Part shown: piece by piece, positions 6,080 through 7,505 of the stretch
Layout of the letters: each line of letters starts with the position of its first letter
How positions within the stretch are numbered: the stretch's first letter is position 1
DNA from: Candidatus Fermentithermobacillaceae bacterium
Lineage (GTDB): Bacteria > Bacillota > Sulfobacillia > Fermentithermobacillales > Fermentithermobacillaceae
Direction: 5' to 3'
NCBI GenBank assembly: GCA_012842105.1
Contig: DUTL01000002.1
Span: forward strand, 1-7,505
Length of the DNA stretch: 7,505 nucleotides
Notes under the pieces: model-generated
Seen by the model: only the letters and a program-made list of their open reading frames with translations
What the model was told of the DNA's origin: nothing
Databases searched by the model: none
Made by a program: the position numbers and the translations under genes

Positions 6080-6550
6080 GTGTCTCAGGAATATGAAAAG
6101 AGAGGCAAAGACTTGCTTTCCAAATTAAGCCGTACGATTAAGTCCGGTGCAGAAACCCTGATGCAGGAAACAAGGGAGCTAACCCGGGTTGGAAAGCTAA
6201 AGATGGAACTCCTGTCACTTGAGAACGAACGGGGAAGGAAGTTTGAAGAAATTGGGCGTCTGGCCCACACCTTGCACAAGCAAGGGGCGGATTTCGATCA
6301 GCTAAACCAGCATTTTGCCGTCATAGATGAAATCGAAGCCAAGATTGACGCCAAGAACAAGGAGATTGACAGAATTCCCGCTGAAGAAACGCTGCGGCCT
6401 GACGGCAAACCTGAGGATACACAGGAGGCTGAGAGCGCCTGCGCTTCGCCGGATGAATTTGAACTTCACATGTGGTGTTCTCAGTGTGGCGCACCAGTGG
6501 GCGATGATGATAAATTCTGCTCTAAGTGCGGGAACCCGCTTATCGCGTGA
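6080..6550 (+). CDS. Coiled-coil protein with C-terminal zinc ribbon
   Basis: The N-terminal about 100 residues are charged, heptad-like helix (KRGKDLLSKLSRTIKSGAE; KLKMELLSLENERGRKFEEI; VIDEIEAKIDAKNKEIDRI), probably a coiled coil. After an acidic, low-complexity linker (about 101-128) the protein ends in a classic double-CxxC zinc ribbon: WCSQCGAPV (C133, C136) and FCSKCGNPL (C147, C150). Such zinc-ribbon domains (zinc_ribbon_2/zf-ribbon_3 type) occur in many otherwise unrelated bacterial proteins. I cannot name a specific function; dimerisation plus nucleic-acid or protein binding is a plausible guess. GTG 6080 is preferred over ATG 6059 because AAAGGAAG (6064-6071) lies 8 nt upstream of the GTG, while the ATG has no ribosome site. 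The gene stands between the FmdB gene (192-bp gap) and a terminator-like hairpin, so it may be monocistronic. Confidence 0.85.
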   Translation: MSQEYEKRGKDLLSKLSRTIKSGAETLMQETRELTRVGKLKMELLSLENERGRKFEEIGRLAHTLHKQGADFDQLNQHFAVIDEIEAKIDAKNKEIDRIPAEETLRPDGKPEDTQEAESACASPDEFELHMWCSQCGAPVGDDDKFCSKCGNPLIA

Positions 6551-6565
6551 ACCTTTTGCATTTGT

Positions 6566-6604
6566 GAGTACCGGGCCCTGGGTGAAATTGCGGCCCGGTA
6601 TTTC
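6566..6604 (+). terminator. Probable intrinsic terminator after the zinc-ribbon gene
   Basis: TACCGGGCC (6569-6577) pairs perfectly with GGCCCGGTA (6592-6600) around a 14-nt loop. Three further A-T/G-T pairs at the base extend the stem to about 12 bp. The downstream tract is TTTCAATT rather than a run of T, so termination may be only partial. It begins 15 nt after the stop of the zinc-ribbon gene and would separate that gene from folD. Confidence 0.6.
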
Positions 6605-6691
6605 AATTAGGAGGTATGCAGCAGCGCAGTGTCGAAAGCAGACACCAAGCAAGTAGGGTGATTTCACAACTCTAGGAAGGAGCTTGGAATC

Positions 6692-7505
6692 ATGGCGGCA
6701 AGAGTAATCAACGGGCGGAAAATAGCGTCTGCGATTCGATCTGAGGTTAGGGAAAAGGTAGCTGCGTTAAGAGAAACAGGCCTTGTTCCGAGACTATGCG
6801 TTGTTCTGGCCGGAGACGATCCTGCTTCTGTGCTTTACGCAAGGTCCAAGGAGAAAGCTTGCAACAAGTCGGGCATAGACTACGAACTGTTCACTTTTCC
6901 CGGGAATGTTCACGAAGCAAAAGTAATTGGCAAACTCAGAGAACTCTCTTCAGATCCTTCTTGTCACGGTATCATGGTTGAACTCCCGCTTCCGAAGCAC
7001 ATGGATAAGCAACGTGTGATGATGGCCATTGATCCGTTAAAAGACGTGGACGGCATAAACCCAATAAACAGGGGGCTGATGTTCACGCAAAAGGCCGGCC
7101 TGTTCCCTGTCACTCCCCAAAGCTGTATTGAGATCGTGAAGCGAGACGGGATTTCTCTCGAAGGCAAGAACGTATGCCTTATCGGCCGTGGTGATACTGT
7201 AGGGAAACCTCTGATCTTCCTGCTGCTTAATGAAAATGCGACTGTAACCGTATGCCATACGCGAACCAGAGATCTGTCATTTCACACAAGAAAGGCCGAC
7301 GTCATTGTTGCTGCAGCCGGCAAGGCAGGGCTCGTGTCAAAGGATATGGTCAGCCCTGGCGCAATAGTGGTAGACGCCGGCATCAACCAGGTTGAAGGGA
7401 AGACAGTAGGCGATGTGGATTTTGAAGGTGTATCAGAGGTTGCAGCAGCAATAACCCCGGTTCCCGGTGGCGTTGGAAGCCTTACCACCGCGCTGTTGCA
7501 GAACA
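6692..7505 (+). CDS. folD: FolD: methylenetetrahydrofolate dehydrogenase/methenyltetrahydrofolate cyclohydrolase, 3'-truncated by window
   Basis: FolD interconverts 5,10-methylene-THF, 5,10-methenyl-THF and 10-formyl-THF in the cytoplasm, using NAD(P). It runs to the window edge (271 codons visible; the family is about 280-300). The N-terminal catalytic half shows GDDPAS (41-46) and YARSKEKAC with the catalytic lysine K53, then GIMVELPLP (93-101) and KDVDG (117-121). The Rossmann half shows LIGRGDTVGKP (163-173), VDAGIN (227-232), GDVDF (240-244) and ITPVPGGVGSLT (254-265). Several near-invariant positions differ from the usual FolD: VQLPLP is VELPLP (E97), PCTP is PVTP, GRSxxVG is GRGDTVG, and GGVGPMT is GGVGSLT. 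It is therefore a divergent FolD whose cyclohydrolase competence or cofactor choice may differ. ATG 6692 follows GGAAGGAG (6675-6682) by 9 nt. A terminator-like hairpin upstream suggests its own promoter. In acetogenic or syntrophic Firmicutes it could serve the Wood-Ljungdahl methyl branch (inference). Confidence 0.96.
   Translation, partial: MAARVINGRKIASAIRSEVREKVAALRETGLVPRLCVVLAGDDPASVLYARSKEKACNKSGIDYELFTFPGNVHEAKVIGKLRELSSDPSCHGIMVELPLPKHMDKQRVMMAIDPLKDVDGINPINRGLMFTQKAGLFPVTPQSCIEIVKRDGISLEGKNVCLIGRGDTVGKPLIFLLLNENATVTVCHTRTRDLSFHTRKADVIVAAAGKAGLVSKDMVSPGAIVVDAGINQVEGKTVGDVDFEGVSEVAAAITPVPGGVGSLTTALLQN

Noticed and set aside
6605..6691. Tetrahydrofolate riboswitch upstream of folD
   Set aside because: The conserved core of the known THF riboswitch could not be recognised; only a 5-bp GTGTC/GACAC hairpin is present.

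Overview
The window looks like chromosomal DNA from a spore-former-type Firmicute, perhaps of the Desulfotomaculum/Pelotomaculum/Moorella kind. This is inference from mid-range base composition, strong AGGAGG-type ribosome sites, heavy use of GTG and TTG starts, and a gene set that includes a DUF3792/TIGR04086 membrane protein, a LysM/peptidoglycan-binding deacetylase, an FmdB zinc ribbon and FolD. No rRNA, tRNA, CRISPR array, insertion sequence or phage gene was seen.

Layout. Positions 1-223 (minus strand) hold the N-terminus of a multi-pass membrane protein resembling DUF401. A 191-bp divergent intergenic region follows, with an 11-bp direct repeat flanking a 7-bp inverted repeat. Positions 415-2955 (plus) encode an 846-residue protein. 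Its N-terminus is a complete DnaQ-type (DEDDh) 3'-5' exonuclease. The rest is recognisably a DinG helicase in which the ATPase motifs have decayed while a cysteine cluster remains. Next come a small four-helix membrane protein (3025-3450), whose ribosome site is embedded in a predicted hairpin, and a secreted polysaccharide-deacetylase-like protein (about 3501-4697), whose catalytic-base aspartate is asparagine.

Positions 4672-5217 (minus) encode an unrecognised helical protein that overlaps the deacetylase gene tail-to-tail by 26 bp. Divergent from it, 5345-5638 (a small acidic helical protein) and 5675-5887 (FmdB-type zinc ribbon) form a likely operon. A 192-bp gap leads to 6080-6550, a coiled-coil protein with a C-terminal zinc ribbon, followed by a terminator-like hairpin. 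The window ends inside folD (from 6692), the methylene-tetrahydrofolate dehydrogenase/cyclohydrolase gene, which lacks only its last few codons.

The genes do not form one obvious pathway. There is a DNA-processing nuclease, an envelope pair (membrane protein and cell-wall deacetylase), a group of small uncharacterised or zinc-ribbon proteins, and one-carbon metabolism starting with folD. The most notable points are the exonuclease carrying a decayed DinG motor, the switch-like SD hairpin at 3007-3054, and active-site substitutions in both the deacetylase and FolD.
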